NCBI GenBank assembly: GCA_024742705.1
Contig: JANSXZ010000021.1
Location: 1 to 63,704 of the forward strand
Direction: 5' to 3'
Length of the DNA stretch: 63,704 nt
Source: Paracoccaceae bacterium
Lineage (GTDB): Bacteria > Pseudomonadota > Alphaproteobacteria > Rhodobacterales > Rhodobacteraceae
The position numbers were made by a program, and so were the translations under genes. A model generated the notes under the pieces. It searched no databases, was not told where the DNA came from, and saw only the letters and a list, made by a program, of their open reading frames with translations. Positions 36,232 through 45,062 of the stretch are shown in pieces. Positions within the stretch are counted from its first letter, which is position 1; each line of letters opens with the position of its first letter.

Positions 36232-37578
36232 ATGGCTGGAATTCCTCACGACCATTACGAGCCGAAGACCGGCGGCGAAAAGTGGCTGCACAGCCGCTTG
36301 CCGATCGTCGGCCTGATGTATGACACCATCATGATCCCCACGCCGAAGAACCTGAACTGGATGTGGATCTGGGGCATTGTCCTGACCTTCTGTCTGGCGC
36401 TTCAGATCGTGACCGGCATCGTTCTGGTGATGCATTACACCCCGCATGTCGATCTGGCCTTCGCCAGCGTCGAACACATCATGCGCAACGTGAACGGCGG
36501 CTACATGCTGCGCTATCTGCACATGAACGGCGCTTCGCTGTTCTTCGTGGCGGTCTATGCGCACATCTTCCGCGGCCTCTACTACGGTTCCTACAAGGCA
36601 CCGCGCGAGATCACCTGGATCATCGGCATGCTGATCTACCTGTTGATGATGGGCACAGCGTTCATGGGCTATGTCCTGCCCTGGGGGCAGATGTCGTTCT
36701 GGGGTGCAACCGTGATCACCGGCCTGTTCGGCGCGATCCCCTTCATCGGCGAGGCGCTGCAAACCTGGCTGCTGGGCGGACCGGCGGTGGACAATGCCAC
36801 GCTGACACGCTTCTTCTCGCTGCACTACCTGTTGCCCTTCGTGATCGCGGGCCTGGTCATCGTGCACATCTGGGCCTTTCACACCACCGGCAACAACAAC
36901 CCCACCGGGGTTGAGGTGCGCCGCGGCTCCAAGGAAGAAGCCGCCAAGGACACCCTGCCGTTCTGGCCCTACTTCGTGATCAAGGATCTGTTCGCGCTGG
37001 CGGTCATCCTGGCGGTGTTCTGGGCGATTGTCGGCTTCATGCCGAACTACCTGGGCCATCCCGACAACTACATCGAGGCGAACCCGCTGGCGACGCCCGC
37101 GCACATCGTGCCGGAATGGTACTTCCTGCCGTTCTACGCGATCCTTCGCGCCTTCACCGACGAAGTCTGGGTGGTGCAGATCGCCTCGTTCGTGACCGGC
37201 GGCATCATCGACGCCAAGTTCTTCGGTGTTCTGGCGATGTTCGGCGCCATCGCGGTCATGGCGCTCGCGCCCTGGCTGGATACGTCCTCGGTGCGCTCGG
37301 GCCGGTATCGTCCGATGTTCAAGTGGTGGTTTGCACTGCTCGTCGTCGATTTCTTTGTCCTGATGTGGGTTGGCGCAATGCCCGCCGAAGAGCCCTACAA
37401 CACGATCTCGCTGATCGCTTCGGCCTATTGGTTCGCCTACTTCCTGGTGATCCTGCCGCTGCTGGGTGTGATCGAGAAACCCGATCCGCAACCGGCGACC
37501 ATCGAGGAAGACTTCGATGCGCATTACGGCAAGCCGGACGCTGGCAAGGGCGCACCCGTCGCCACCCCGGCAGAATAA
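36232..37578 (+). CDS. petB: Cytochrome b subunit of the bc1 complex
   Basis: A 448-residue bacterial cytochrome b with eight membrane helices. Haem-ligand helices contain [19 protein letters not shown] and [20 protein letters not shown] (two His pairs). The Qo-site signature [13 protein letters not shown] is intact. A short hydrophilic C-terminal extension ends in VATPAE. AGGGAG lies about 10 bases before ATG. Confidence 0.98.
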   Translation: MAGIPHDHYEPKTGGEKWLHSRLPIVGLMYDTIMIPTPKNLNWMWIWGIVLTFCLALQIVTGIVLVMHYTPHVDLAFASVEHIMRNVNGGYMLRYLHMNGASLFFVAVYAHIFRGLYYGSYKAPREITWIIGMLIYLLMMGTAFMGYVLPWGQMSFWGATVITGLFGAIPFIGEALQTWLLGGPAVDNATLTRFFSLHYLLPFVIAGLVIVHIWAFHTTGNNNPTGVEVRRGSKEEAAKDTLPFWPYFVIKDLFALAVILAVFWAIVGFMPNYLGHPDNYIEANPLATPAHIVPEWYFLPFYAILRAFTDEVWVVQIASFVTGGIIDAKFFGVLAMFGAIAVMALAPWLDTSSVRSGRYRPMFKWWFALLVVDFFVLMWVGAMPAEEPYNTISLIASAYWFAYFLVILPLLGVIEKPDPQPATIEEDFDAHYGKPDAGKGAPVATPAE

Positions 37579-37598
37579 GAAAGGACTGGGACAAGACC

Positions 37599-38387
37599 AT
37601 GTTCAAGACTATCGCACTCTCCGCGGCGTTGGCCATCGGCCTCGCCCCGGCGGCAATGGCCGCAGGGGCCGCCGGCCACGTCGAAGACTTTGCCTTCTCG
37701 TTCGAGGGGCCGTTCGGCACCTTCGATCAGAACCAGCTTCAGCGCGGGTTGAAAATCTATACCGAGGTCTGCGCCGCATGCCACGGTATGAAGCAGGTGC
37801 CGCTGCGCACGCTGTCGGCCGAAGACGGCCCCGGCATGCCAGAGGACCAGGTGCGCGCCTACGCCGCTGAGAACTTCGAGGTGTTCGATCCGGAACTGGA
37901 TGATTTCCGTCCGGCCACCCCGACGGATCACTTTCCGGCCTCGGGCATGGAAAACGCCCCTGACCTGAGCCTGATGGCCAAGGCGCGGGCCGGTTTCCAC
38001 GGTCCCTACGGTCTGGGCATCAACCAGATGTTCAAGGGCATGGGCGGCCCCGAGTATATCGCGTCGCTGCTGACCGGTTACACCGGCGAGGAAAAGCAGG
38101 AAGCCGGCGCGATCCTCTACGAAAACAAGGCGTTTCCGGGCGGCTGGATCGGCATGGCCCCGCCGCTTTACGATGAGGCCGTGGAATTTGCGGACGGGCA
38201 CGCCAACGATATCCATCACATGGCCGAAGACGTATCGGCCTTCCTGATGTGGACCGCCGAGCCGAAACTGATGGCCCGCAAGCAGGCCGGTTTCGTCGGC
38301 GTGCTGTTCCTGACGCTTCTGTCGGTTCTGCTGTACCTGACGAACAAGCGCATCTGGGCGCCGGTCAAGGGCAAGAAATCCGCCTGA
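37599..38387 (+). CDS. petC: Cytochrome c1 of the bc1 complex
   Basis: A 262-residue cytochrome c1: signal peptide (about 1-21, ending AAMAA), haem motif CAACH in [14 protein letters not shown], probable Met ligand in WIGMAPPL, and a C-terminal membrane anchor (about 231-250) followed by [17 protein letters not shown] lies upstream of ATG 37599. Last gene of petABC; a strong intrinsic terminator follows 29 bases after the stop. Confidence 0.98.
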   Translation: MFKTIALSAALAIGLAPAAMAAGAAGHVEDFAFSFEGPFGTFDQNQLQRGLKIYTEVCAACHGMKQVPLRTLSAEDGPGMPEDQVRAYAAENFEVFDPELDDFRPATPTDHFPASGMENAPDLSLMAKARAGFHGPYGLGINQMFKGMGGPEYIASLLTGYTGEEKQEAGAILYENKAFPGGWIGMAPPLYDEAVEFADGHANDIHHMAEDVSAFLMWTAEPKLMARKQAGFVGVLFLTLLSVLLYLTNKRIWAPVKGKKSA

Positions 38388-38415
38388 TCCGGCAGCCTGC
38401 GACATCGCAAACAAG

Positions 38416-38449
38416 AAACCCCGCGCAACGATCTGCGCGGGGTTTTTTT
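38416..38449 (+). terminator. Rho-independent terminator of petABC
   Basis: Stem CCCCGCGC (38419-38426) / GCGCGGGG (38435-38442), loop AACGATCT, followed by seven T (38443-38449) and preceded by AAA. A textbook intrinsic terminator. Confidence 0.95.
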
Positions 38450-38507
38450 ATGTTTTTGGCCGGCGGTGCGCAGCCTGGCCAAGCAAGGGAGTTGCCGGCA
38501 ACCGCGA

Positions 38508-38654
38508 TCAGAACCCGCGGTCTGCCCGGTCGACCATGCTCTGGGCCATCCGGAACCGGCGGTCGTTTTCGATGACCCAGCCGATGACCGACCGCACCAT
38601 TTCAACGGGCCGGTTGCGGGCTTCGGGGCGGGGCTGTTCAGAGATCTTGGTCAT
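38508..38654 (-). CDS. Small hypothetical protein (48 residues)
   Basis: A short frame on the minus strand, start ATG 38654 with AAAGGGA 9 bases upstream. The product is basic and hydrophilic with a helical-looking core VEMVRSVIGWVIENDRRFRM and no membrane segment or Cys. It faces the petC terminator. I do not recognise the family. Support is the ribosome-binding site and plausible composition. Confidence 0.45.
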   Translation of the reverse strand: MTKISEQPRPEARNRPVEMVRSVIGWVIENDRRFRMAQSMVDRADRGF

Positions 38655-38847
38655 GGCTGTTGTCCCTTTGCTGCGACGGTCGGTGTGGCTGGCTGGGTCC
38701 GGTCCGTCTTTTGTCTTGATGAATTCACCATGCCAAAAAACAGAATCACCGTCTGTGAACTCGGACACAATGGCCGGCACAAGAAGCGCGTTTTCACGAT
38801 TTCGGAAACAAACGGGCCGCCCGGCCGGAAGCCGGCGGGGGGCTGTA

Positions 38848-39522
38848 TCAGATCAGGTCGGGATCGGCGATCACCTGAAGCGCATTGCGGTCCAGCACCT
38901 GCAATCCGCCGCGCGACGCCTCGATGACACCGCTCTTTTTCCATTGCGACAGGGTCTTCGACACCGCCTCACGGGTGGCACCCACGAATTCGGCCAGTTC
39001 GGATTGGGAAAACGACAGCGTCGAAAGCGTCTTTGATTCGTCCATGGTAAGATACAGGATCTTGCGCGCCAGGCGCGTGGGCATCGGCAGGAACACCTGT
39101 TCGTTCAATTGCAGGTTCATCCAGCGCATCCGCTGACCGGCCAGCGAAATCATGTCGATCCCCAGTTCGGGCGTCTTGTGTATCGCCGAAAGCACATCCG
39201 CATTCTTGACGCGGCGCACGCGCGTCGGCTCGAGAGCGGTGACAGTCGCCGTGCGCACCCCCGGATCGAACAATGCGATCTCACCGAACAGCGCACCGGC
39301 CCGCATCACATCCAGCGAAAGCTTGCGCCCGTCCTGCGACAGAAAGCTGAATTCGAGCGATCCCGATACGATCGCGAACAGCGCATCGCCATCGTCGCCC
39401 TGCTGGAACAGGACTTCGCCTTCCTTCAGGTCGATTTCAGTCGCCAGGGCGGTCAGAAGCCGCACGAGGCTATCGGAAGCCTGCGCAAGAAAGCCGGCCT
39501 TTGGCAAAAGAGAATTCGACAT
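38848..39522 (-). CDS. Crp/Fnr family transcriptional regulator
   Basis: A 224-residue regulator: cyclic-nucleotide-binding fold (about 20-130, with GALFGEIALFDPGVRTATV) and a Crp-type helix-turn-helix (about 165-215, with SQSELAEFVGATREAVSKTL). It has no N-terminal Cys cluster, so it is not an Fnr-type oxygen sensor. The motif around GEIAL resembles the phosphate-binding cassette of cAMP-binding members, but ligand binding is unproven. Targets are unknown. Confidence 0.9.
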   Translation of the reverse strand: MSNSLLPKAGFLAQASDSLVRLLTALATEIDLKEGEVLFQQGDDGDALFAIVSGSLEFSFLSQDGRKLSLDVMRAGALFGEIALFDPGVRTATVTALEPTRVRRVKNADVLSAIHKTPELGIDMISLAGQRMRWMNLQLNEQVFLPMPTRLARKILYLTMDESKTLSTLSFSQSELAEFVGATREAVSKTLSQWKKSGVIEASRGGLQVLDRNALQVIADPDLI

Positions 39523-39579
39523 GTCCCGCCCTCATCAATGAGCGTCAGCATATCCGCTTCGTGCGGTGGAACAACCTTT

Positions 39580-40836
39580 TTAGATGCGGTGACCGATAAC
39601 CCGATCGCCCGAGATGCCGTCGATCCGCGCGCGCAGGATGCCGCCCACGGCCTGCGGCACGTCAAAATGCACCTCGGTGAACTGTTCTGTGCGGCCCATG
39701 GTTTCGGTTTCCATCAACACATCCGCCTGGCGCCCCTGCACCGCACGCAGATGTGCGGCCACCTGTTCACGGCCCAGCGCACGCAACCGCGCGGCGCGGT
39801 CGCGGATGACCGTGCCGGGCACCTGCGGCATCCGCGCGGCGGGCGTGCCGGCACGGGCGGAATAGGGAAACACATGCAGCCACGTCAGCTGGCATTCGGT
39901 CACCAGCTTCATCGCGTTTTCGAAATGCGCTTCGGTTTCGGTGGGAAAGCCCGCGATGATGTCGGCACCGAAGGTCATGTCGGGCCGCAGCTTTCGCGCC
40001 TCTTCGGCAAAGCGGATCGCGTCGTCGCGCAGGTGCCGCCGCTTCATGCGCTTGAGAATCAGATCGTCGCCATGCTGCAACGAAAGGTGCAGATGCGGCA
40101 TCAGGCGCGGTTCGGTGGCGATGGCCCGCATCAGGTTGTCGTCCACCTCGATGCTGTCGATCGAACTGATGCGCAGCCGTGCAAGATCGGGCACCAGCCG
40201 CAGGATGCGCATCACCAGATCGCCGAGGCGGGGTGCCGCCGGCAGGTCGGCGCCCCAGCTTGTCAGGTCGACGCCTGTCAGGACAACTTCGCAATAGCCG
40301 CGCTGGACCAGACGCTTGATCTGGTCCACCACAACCCCCGCCGGGACCGAACGCGAATTGCCGCGCCCGTAGGGGATGATGCAGAAGGTGCAGCGGTGGT
40401 CGCATCCGTTCTGAACCTGCACATAGGCCCGCGACCGGGTGCCGAAGCCGTCGATCAGATGGCCTGCGGTTTCGGTGACCGACATGATGTCATCGACCTG
40501 CACCGGTTCGGTGCCGAAATCGCCAGCCAGCGCCGTCCATGTGGCCGGAGCCATCTTTTCGGCGTTGCCGATCACTGCGTCCACCTCGTCCATGGCGGCG
40601 AAGGTTTCGGGTTCTGTCTGGGCGGCGCATCCGGTGACGATCAGCCGCGCCTGTGGGTTCTCGCGCCGCAGCTTGCGAATCTCCTGACGGGCCTTGCGCA
40701 CGGCCTCGGCTGTCACTGCGCAGGTGTTGATCACCACCGCGTCCTCCAGCCCGGCCTGCCCGGCCAGCGCTTTCATCGCCTCGGTTTCATAGGCGTTCAG
40801 ACGACAGCCCAGCGTTGCGAACCGGGGCGCGGTCAT
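39580..40836 (-). CDS. mtaB: tRNA t6A37 methylthiotransferase MtaB
   Basis: A 418-residue radical-SAM methylthiotransferase that converts t6A37 to ms2t6A37 in ANN-decoding tRNAs. N-terminal Cys ligands for the auxiliary cluster: LGCRLNAYE, VINTCAVTAEA and VTGCAAQ. Radical-SAM motif: CDHRCTFCIIPYGRG. Length and the RLNAYE start fit MtaB better than MiaB. ATG 40836 overlaps the dapF stop, giving a dapF-mtaB operon as in many alphaproteobacteria. A tRNA-Lys(UUU), a potential substrate, lies about 1 kb away. Confidence 0.93.
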   Translation of the reverse strand: MTAPRFATLGCRLNAYETEAMKALAGQAGLEDAVVINTCAVTAEAVRKARQEIRKLRRENPQARLIVTGCAAQTEPETFAAMDEVDAVIGNAEKMAPATWTALAGDFGTEPVQVDDIMSVTETAGHLIDGFGTRSRAYVQVQNGCDHRCTFCIIPYGRGNSRSVPAGVVVDQIKRLVQRGYCEVVLTGVDLTSWGADLPAAPRLGDLVMRILRLVPDLARLRISSIDSIEVDDNLMRAIATEPRLMPHLHLSLQHGDDLILKRMKRRHLRDDAIRFAEEARKLRPDMTFGADIIAGFPTETEAHFENAMKLVTECQLTWLHVFPYSARAGTPAARMPQVPGTVIRDRAARLRALGREQVAAHLRAVQGRQADVLMETETMGRTEQFTEVHFDVPQAVGGILRARIDGISGDRVIGHRI

Positions 40837-41672
40837 TGCGACAGCCCCTTCAGGAAAGCGGGCGTCAGCGTGGCCGAAAACACATGCGCCGTCGGCCCGG
40901 TCATCCAGACGCCATCGTCGCGCCATGCGATGTCCAGGCTGCCGCCGTCCAGATCGATGCGCACCGACCGTCCCGTCAGGCCGCGCCGCGCCGCCGCAAC
41001 CGCCGTCGCGCAGGACGACGACCCCGAGGCCAGCGTGACACCGACGCCACGTTCCCACACGCGCATCCGGATCGTGTCGGGTCCGGTGATCTGGGCCACC
41101 TGCACGTTGGTGCGCTGCGGAAACAGCGGATGACATTCGTGCGCGGGACCGAACCGCGCCAGATCCACTTCGGCCACGTCCTCCACGAAGAACGTGCAAT
41201 GCGGGTTGCCCATGCCCGTAGCCACCGGGTTCCCGGCGATCGGCAGGTTCAGCGTGTCGGTTTCACGGGCCAGCGGGATTTCGCGCCATGCCACCTGCGG
41301 ATGCCCCATGTTCACCGAGGTGCCGCGCACCCCCGCATCGACCGCCGCAAGATCCCCACGATCCGTTGTCAGGTGCAGATCGCGCTGCCCGGTCTCGTCC
41401 ATCAGGAACCGCGCGATACAGCGTGTCGCATTCCCGCAGGCCGCCGATTCCGATCCGTCGGCATTGTAGAACACCAGATGCGCATCGCCCACCGTGGGGG
41501 GCGCGATCACCGCCAGTTGATCGAACCCCACCCCCCTGTGGCGATCGGCCAGCGCGACGGCCAGCGCGGGCGTCACCGAAACCGGATGCGCACGCGCATC
41601 CAGCACGACAAAATCGTTGCCCAGCCCGTGCATTTTCATGAACGGCAGCCCGTGAATAATAGGATCATCCAT
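40833..41672 (-). CDS. dapF: Diaminopimelate epimerase
   Basis: A 279-residue enzyme interconverting LL- and meso-diaminopimelate for lysine and peptidoglycan. N-terminal MKMHGLGNDFVV and first catalytic Cys79 in AACGNATRC are typical. The second catalytic site, usually ACGxGAC, reads LASGSSSCATA, with Ser216 where the catalytic Cys is expected and the following Cys (221) kept. Either activity is altered, or this lineage uses a variant site. Start ATG 41672; the upstream in-frame extension is rejected. Confidence 0.9.
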   Translation of the reverse strand: MDDPIIHGLPFMKMHGLGNDFVVLDARAHPVSVTPALAVALADRHRGVGFDQLAVIAPPTVGDAHLVFYNADGSESAACGNATRCIARFLMDETGQRDLHLTTDRGDLAAVDAGVRGTSVNMGHPQVAWREIPLARETDTLNLPIAGNPVATGMGNPHCTFFVEDVAEVDLARFGPAHECHPLFPQRTNVQVAQITGPDTIRMRVWERGVGVTLASGSSSCATAVAAARRGLTGRSVRIDLDGGSLDIAWRDDGVWMTGPTAHVFSATLTPAFLKGLSQ

Positions 41673-41789
41673 GACCGCGCATATAGGACCGATTCGCGCG
41701 CGAATCCAGCGTGCAGACAGCTTTGCGCCCACACCGACCGTCCGGCGCCGGACAGGGCAAAAGACTTGGTCAAATGCGATCTTTCGGGG

Positions 41790-41818
41790 TTGACCCCCGC
41801 AAGGCATCTTTCTATCTA
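41790..41818 (+). promoter_or_regulatory. Promoter of tRNA-Lys
   Basis: TTGACC (41790-41795), 17-base spacer, TATCTA (41813-41818). The predicted transcription start is only a few bases before the mature tRNA 5' end at 41831. Confidence 0.8.
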
Positions 41819-41830
41819 AGCCGCCTGTGA

Positions 41831-41906
41831 GGGCCGTTAGCTCAGTTGGTAGAGCAGCTGACTTTTAATCAGCGGGTCGCAGGTTCGAATCCTGCACGGC
41901 TCACCA
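41831..41906 (+). tRNA. tRNA-Lys (anticodon TTT), CCA encoded
   Basis: Acceptor GGGCCGT pairs with ACGGCTC, then A and an encoded CCA (41904-41906). The D arm reads GCTCAGTTGGTAGAGC, the anticodon stem CTGAC/atcag with loop CTTTTAA, and the T arm GGTTCGAATCC. Anticodon TTT, followed by A37, the position modified by TsaD-type enzymes and MtaB. Confidence 0.98.
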
Positions 41907-41994
41907 CATTTTCCTTAAAACCCGCGGCGCGTCGGCGTTGAACGCGCTTCACCACATCGGCATGGCGGCCTAGTGTTCGGCAAAGGGTTGCTCG

Positions 41995-42483
41995 ATGCGG
42001 GGCGGCGCCACATCCGGCACGGGGCTCATGACGTTTATCTGGCAACTTGTCCTCGGGACCGCGCTCCTTACGGCCTGCACGTTGTTCCATGTGCTGATCG
42101 TGGCGCTGGCGTTTCCGGCCTTTCCCAGGCTTTCACGCGCGTTGCGCCACAGCCGCACGACCCTGCGCAAGGTCGCGGTTCTGAGTTTCGGCGTCTTTGT
42201 CATCGTGTCGGGGCATACGGTGCAGATCTGGAGCTGGGCGCTGGTGTTCTATGTTCTGGCGGCTTTCGACAGCTTCCAGGCCAGCTTCTACTTTGCCACC
42301 GCCACCTACACGACACTGGGCTACGGCGATCTTCTGCTGGCACCGGATCTGCGGATTTTCGGCACCTTTGCCTCGGTGACCGGCCTGCTGACCTTCGGTG
42401 TCAGCAGCGCCTTGCTGATCGGGCTGGTGTCGCATCTGCTGCCGCGCATCGGCCGGCACACGGGGCCGTCGCACGACGATTGA
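41995..42483 (+). CDS. Two-helix ion channel family protein
   Basis: A 162-residue membrane protein with several hydrophobic segments. A pore-loop selectivity motif TTLGYGDLLL lies after the segment YFATATYTTLGYGD, like the TVGYGD filter of potassium channels (Ion_trans_2). No cytoplasmic RCK domain is attached. ATG 41995 has AAAGGG 7 bases upstream; ATG 42028 is an alternative start. The gene stands alone after tRNA-Lys. Confidence 0.82.
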   Translation: MRGGATSGTGLMTFIWQLVLGTALLTACTLFHVLIVALAFPAFPRLSRALRHSRTTLRKVAVLSFGVFVIVSGHTVQIWSWALVFYVLAAFDSFQASFYFATATYTTLGYGDLLLAPDLRIFGTFASVTGLLTFGVSSALLIGLVSHLLPRIGRHTGPSHDD

Positions 42484-42582
42484 AAACCCGCTGTCGCCGT
42501 TTGTCGCGGGTGGATGGGCAAACCGCCGATGGCACGCTATGCAGATCCTGCCCGACCACCCCTAAACCGCAGGAGACAACCG

Positions 42583-43182
42583 ATGTCTGACGCCGAAACC
42601 CACAAGGCCGAGATGAAACGCATTCAGGCCGAGCAGCGGGCCAGAACGGCCAGCGCGGGCGATCCCGGGCGCGGCCTGATCCTTGTGCACACCGGCAACG
42701 GCAAGGGCAAATCCTCGAGCGCATTCGGCGTGATCGTCCGGGCGCTGGGATGGGGCCACAACGTGGGCGTCGTGCAATTCATCAAGGGCACCTGGGTGAC
42801 CGGGGAAAAGCAGTTCTTCGATGCTCTGGGCCGCGTGACATGGCAAACGATGGGCGAGGGCTTCACCTGGGACACGCAGGATCTCGACCGCGACGTGGCC
42901 GCCGCCTCTGCCGCCCTGGCAACGGCCCGCGCGATGATGGAATCCGGCGAATACGATCTGATCGTGCTCGACGAAATCAACATTGCGCTGCGCTACGATT
43001 ACCTGCCCGTCGCCGACGTTCTCGAGGCGTTGTCGGCCCGGCACAACCGCACCAGTGTGATCCTGACCGGTCGCGACGCGCACCCCGATGTTTGCGAAGC
43101 GGCCGATCTGGTGACCGAGATGGCCGAGGTGAAGCATCCCTATGCCGCCGGAATCAAGGCGCAGCGTGGCATCGATTTCTGA
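42583..43182 (+). CDS. cobO: Cob(I)yrinic acid a,c-diamide adenosyltransferase
   Basis: A 199-residue CobO/CobA-type corrinoid adenosyltransferase. P-loop HTGNGKGKSSSAFG, then GVVQFIKGTW, the conserved GEGFTWDTQDLDRD and Walker-B-like LIVLDEINIALRYDY. It attaches the adenosyl group from ATP to cob(I)alamin precursors. AGGAG precedes ATG 42583. No other cobalamin biosynthesis gene and no cobalamin riboswitch lies in this window, so the gene is detached from the main cob cluster. Confidence 0.96.
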   Translation: MSDAETHKAEMKRIQAEQRARTASAGDPGRGLILVHTGNGKGKSSSAFGVIVRALGWGHNVGVVQFIKGTWVTGEKQFFDALGRVTWQTMGEGFTWDTQDLDRDVAAASAALATARAMMESGEYDLIVLDEINIALRYDYLPVADVLEALSARHNRTSVILTGRDAHPDVCEAADLVTEMAEVKHPYAAGIKAQRGIDF

Positions 43183-43212
43183 TCACGGCGCAGCGGATTG
43201 CCGGGATGACAG

Positions 43213-43241
43213 TTGACGGCGTGATTTATCGGTATATACCG
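43213..43241 (+). promoter_or_regulatory. Promoter with overlapping palindrome, probably leaderless
   Basis: TTGACG (43213-43218), 16-base spacer, TATACC (43235-43240). A perfect 12-base palindrome CGGTATATACCG (43230-43241) covers the -10. The start codon at 43247 lies about 7 bases after the -10 and has no Shine-Dalgarno. This predicts a leaderless mRNA and autoregulation by the MarR protein it encodes. Confidence 0.6.
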
Positions 43242-43246
43242 GCTTT

Positions 43247-43693
43247 ATGAAACCCGAAACTTCCCCCGCCTGCATCTGCGCCCGTTTGCGCCGCGCCGCC
43301 CGCGCCGCAACCCAGGATTACGATGCCGCCCTCGCGCCGCTGGGGGTGAATGTTGCGCAGTATTCGCTGCTACGCCACATCCAGCGCGCCGCGCCGGTCA
43401 ACCTGACCGATCTGGCCGCCCTGATGCAACTGGACGCCAGCACCCTGGGCCGCAACCTGCGTGTTCTGGACAAGAACGGCTGGACCCGTGCCGCCACCGG
43501 CCGCGACCGGCGCGCGCGCCATGTGGCGCTGACCGACACAGGCCGCGATGTGCTGAACCGCGCCGCACCCTTGTGGCGCGCGGCACAGGATGCCACCGCC
43601 GCGCGGCTGGGTGCCGAAGGGCAAACCGCGCTGTTCGCGCTGCTCGACGCGCTTGACACCTCAAACCCACAACCCGAAAGCATCAGACGATGA
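43247..43693 (+). CDS. MarR family transcriptional regulator
   Basis: A 148-residue winged-helix regulator: N-terminal ACICARLRRAARAATQDYD, the DNA-recognition region NLTDLAALMQLDASTLGRNL and wing GRDRRARHVALTDTGRDVL. Two Cys in CIC near the N-terminus could make it thiol-sensitive (inference). It overlaps the MFS exporter as ATGA, the usual arrangement of a repressor and the efflux pump it controls. The palindrome in its own promoter is the likely operator. Confidence 0.9.
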   Translation: MKPETSPACICARLRRAARAATQDYDAALAPLGVNVAQYSLLRHIQRAAPVNLTDLAALMQLDASTLGRNLRVLDKNGWTRAATGRDRRARHVALTDTGRDVLNRAAPLWRAAQDATAARLGAEGQTALFALLDALDTSNPQPESIRR

Positions 43694-44922
43694 CACAGAC
43701 ACCCTCAGCCGCGACCGCGGCGCAATGGGCCAACGCGCGCCTGATTCTCGTCGCCGGCGCGCTGATCCTCGCGCTTTCGCTGGGAACCCGGCACAGTTTC
43801 GGGCTGTTCTTGCAGCCGATCAGCCTGGAAAACGGATGGGGCCGCGAAACCTTCGGCTTTGCTATCGCGATCCAAAACCTGGTCTGGGGCGTGGCGCAGC
43901 CTTTTACCGGGATGCTTTCAGACCGGATTGGCGCGGGGCGGGTGATCCTTGGCGGCGCGATTCTCTATGCCGCAGGCGTGGCGTTGATGGCGGTTCCGCA
44001 GGATGCGGGCATGTTCGTGCTGTCAGGCGGAGTTCTGATCGGGCTGGGGCTGAGCGGCACGACCATGCCGATTGTCTTTGGTGCGATCAGCCGCGCGGTT
44101 CCCGCGGAAAAACGCAGCACGGCGATGGGCATTTCGATGGCCGTCGGATCGTTTGGCCAATTCGCGATGCTGCCGGTCGCTCTGGGGCTGATGGGCGGCT
44201 TTGGCTGGGCGACGGCGGTTCTGGGGCTGTCGGCGCTGGCGGCGCTGATCATTCCGCTCAGCTTTCTACTGAGCGAGCGCGGCACCTCAGCCCCGCCGGC
44301 CTCGACCGAGGTGCACCGATCGGTCGGCGAGGCCCTGTCCGACGCCGCGGGGCTGCGCGATTTCTGGCTGTTGTTCCTTGGGTTCTTCGCCTGCGGTTTC
44401 CAGGTGGTGTTCATTGCCGTGCACCTGCCCGCGTTTCTGGCCGATGAAGGGCTGTCGCCCAATGTGGCGACGATCGTTCTGGCGTTGATCGGATTGTTCA
44501 ACATCGCCGGCGCCTATTATGCCGGGGTTCTGGGCGGACGGCGCAGCAAACCGGGCCTTCTGGCGTGGCTGTACCTGGGGCGTGGCGTGGCGATCACGGT
44601 GTTCATCCTGCTGCCGATCACCCCGGCCAGCGCCTATGTCTTCGGCGCGGTGATGGGGCTGTTCTGGCTCAGCACGATCCCTCTGACCAATGGCATCGTC
44701 GCCGCGATCTTCGGCGTCCGCAACATGGCCATGCTGGGGGGGTTGGTGTTTTTCGGCCACCAGCTGGGCAGTTTCGCGGGCGGTTGGCTGGGCGGCTTCA
44801 TGTACGACCGGACAGGCTCGTACGATCTGGCCTGGTGGGTGGCCATCGCGCTCAGCGTGATCGCGGCGGCGCTGAATGCGCCAATCCGCGAAACCCCCCT
44901 GGCGCAGAGGCGGGCCGCATGA
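43690..44922 (+). CDS. MFS transporter
   Basis: A 410-residue major facilitator with twelve hydrophobic helices and the motif-A-like loop GMLSDRIGAGRVIL between helices 2 and 3. The N-terminal GTRHSFGLFLQPISLENGWG places it near monocarboxylate/oxalate-formate antiporter-like MFS proteins. Translationally coupled on both sides, to MarR by ATGA and to a 45-codon frame by ATGA. Substrate unknown; small organic acids or toxic compounds are plausible. Confidence 0.9.
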   Translation: MTQTPSAATAAQWANARLILVAGALILALSLGTRHSFGLFLQPISLENGWGRETFGFAIAIQNLVWGVAQPFTGMLSDRIGAGRVILGGAILYAAGVALMAVPQDAGMFVLSGGVLIGLGLSGTTMPIVFGAISRAVPAEKRSTAMGISMAVGSFGQFAMLPVALGLMGGFGWATAVLGLSALAALIIPLSFLLSERGTSAPPASTEVHRSVGEALSDAAGLRDFWLLFLGFFACGFQVVFIAVHLPAFLADEGLSPNVATIVLALIGLFNIAGAYYAGVLGGRRSKPGLLAWLYLGRGVAITVFILLPITPASAYVFGAVMGLFWLSTIPLTNGIVAAIFGVRNMAMLGGLVFFGHQLGSFAGGWLGGFMYDRTGSYDLAWWVAIALSVIAAALNAPIRETPLAQRRAA

Positions 44923-45056
44923 CCGGGCCGGTCACGGCGCTGGCCGTCAGGGCGGTGGCAGCCGGCATTGGCGCCGCTGTTCTGACCTGGGTGTTGACGC
45001 GCTATGCCAGCGCCGACATGGCGGTCTTGCTGGATGTGCTGGCCTATTGCTTCTGA
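44919..45056 (+). CDS. Predicted 45-residue single-helix membrane protein
   Basis: Begins at ATG 44919, overlapping the MFS stop as ATGA. The product has one hydrophobic helix (about residues 5-27: ALAVRAVAAGIGAAVLTWVL) and a short tail ending in Cys-Phe. It may be an accessory subunit of the MFS protein. Support is the coupling and clear membrane character; no family is recognised. Confidence 0.5.
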   Translation: MTGPVTALAVRAVAAGIGAAVLTWVLTRYASADMAVLLDVLAYCF

Positions 45057-45062
45057 CCCGGC

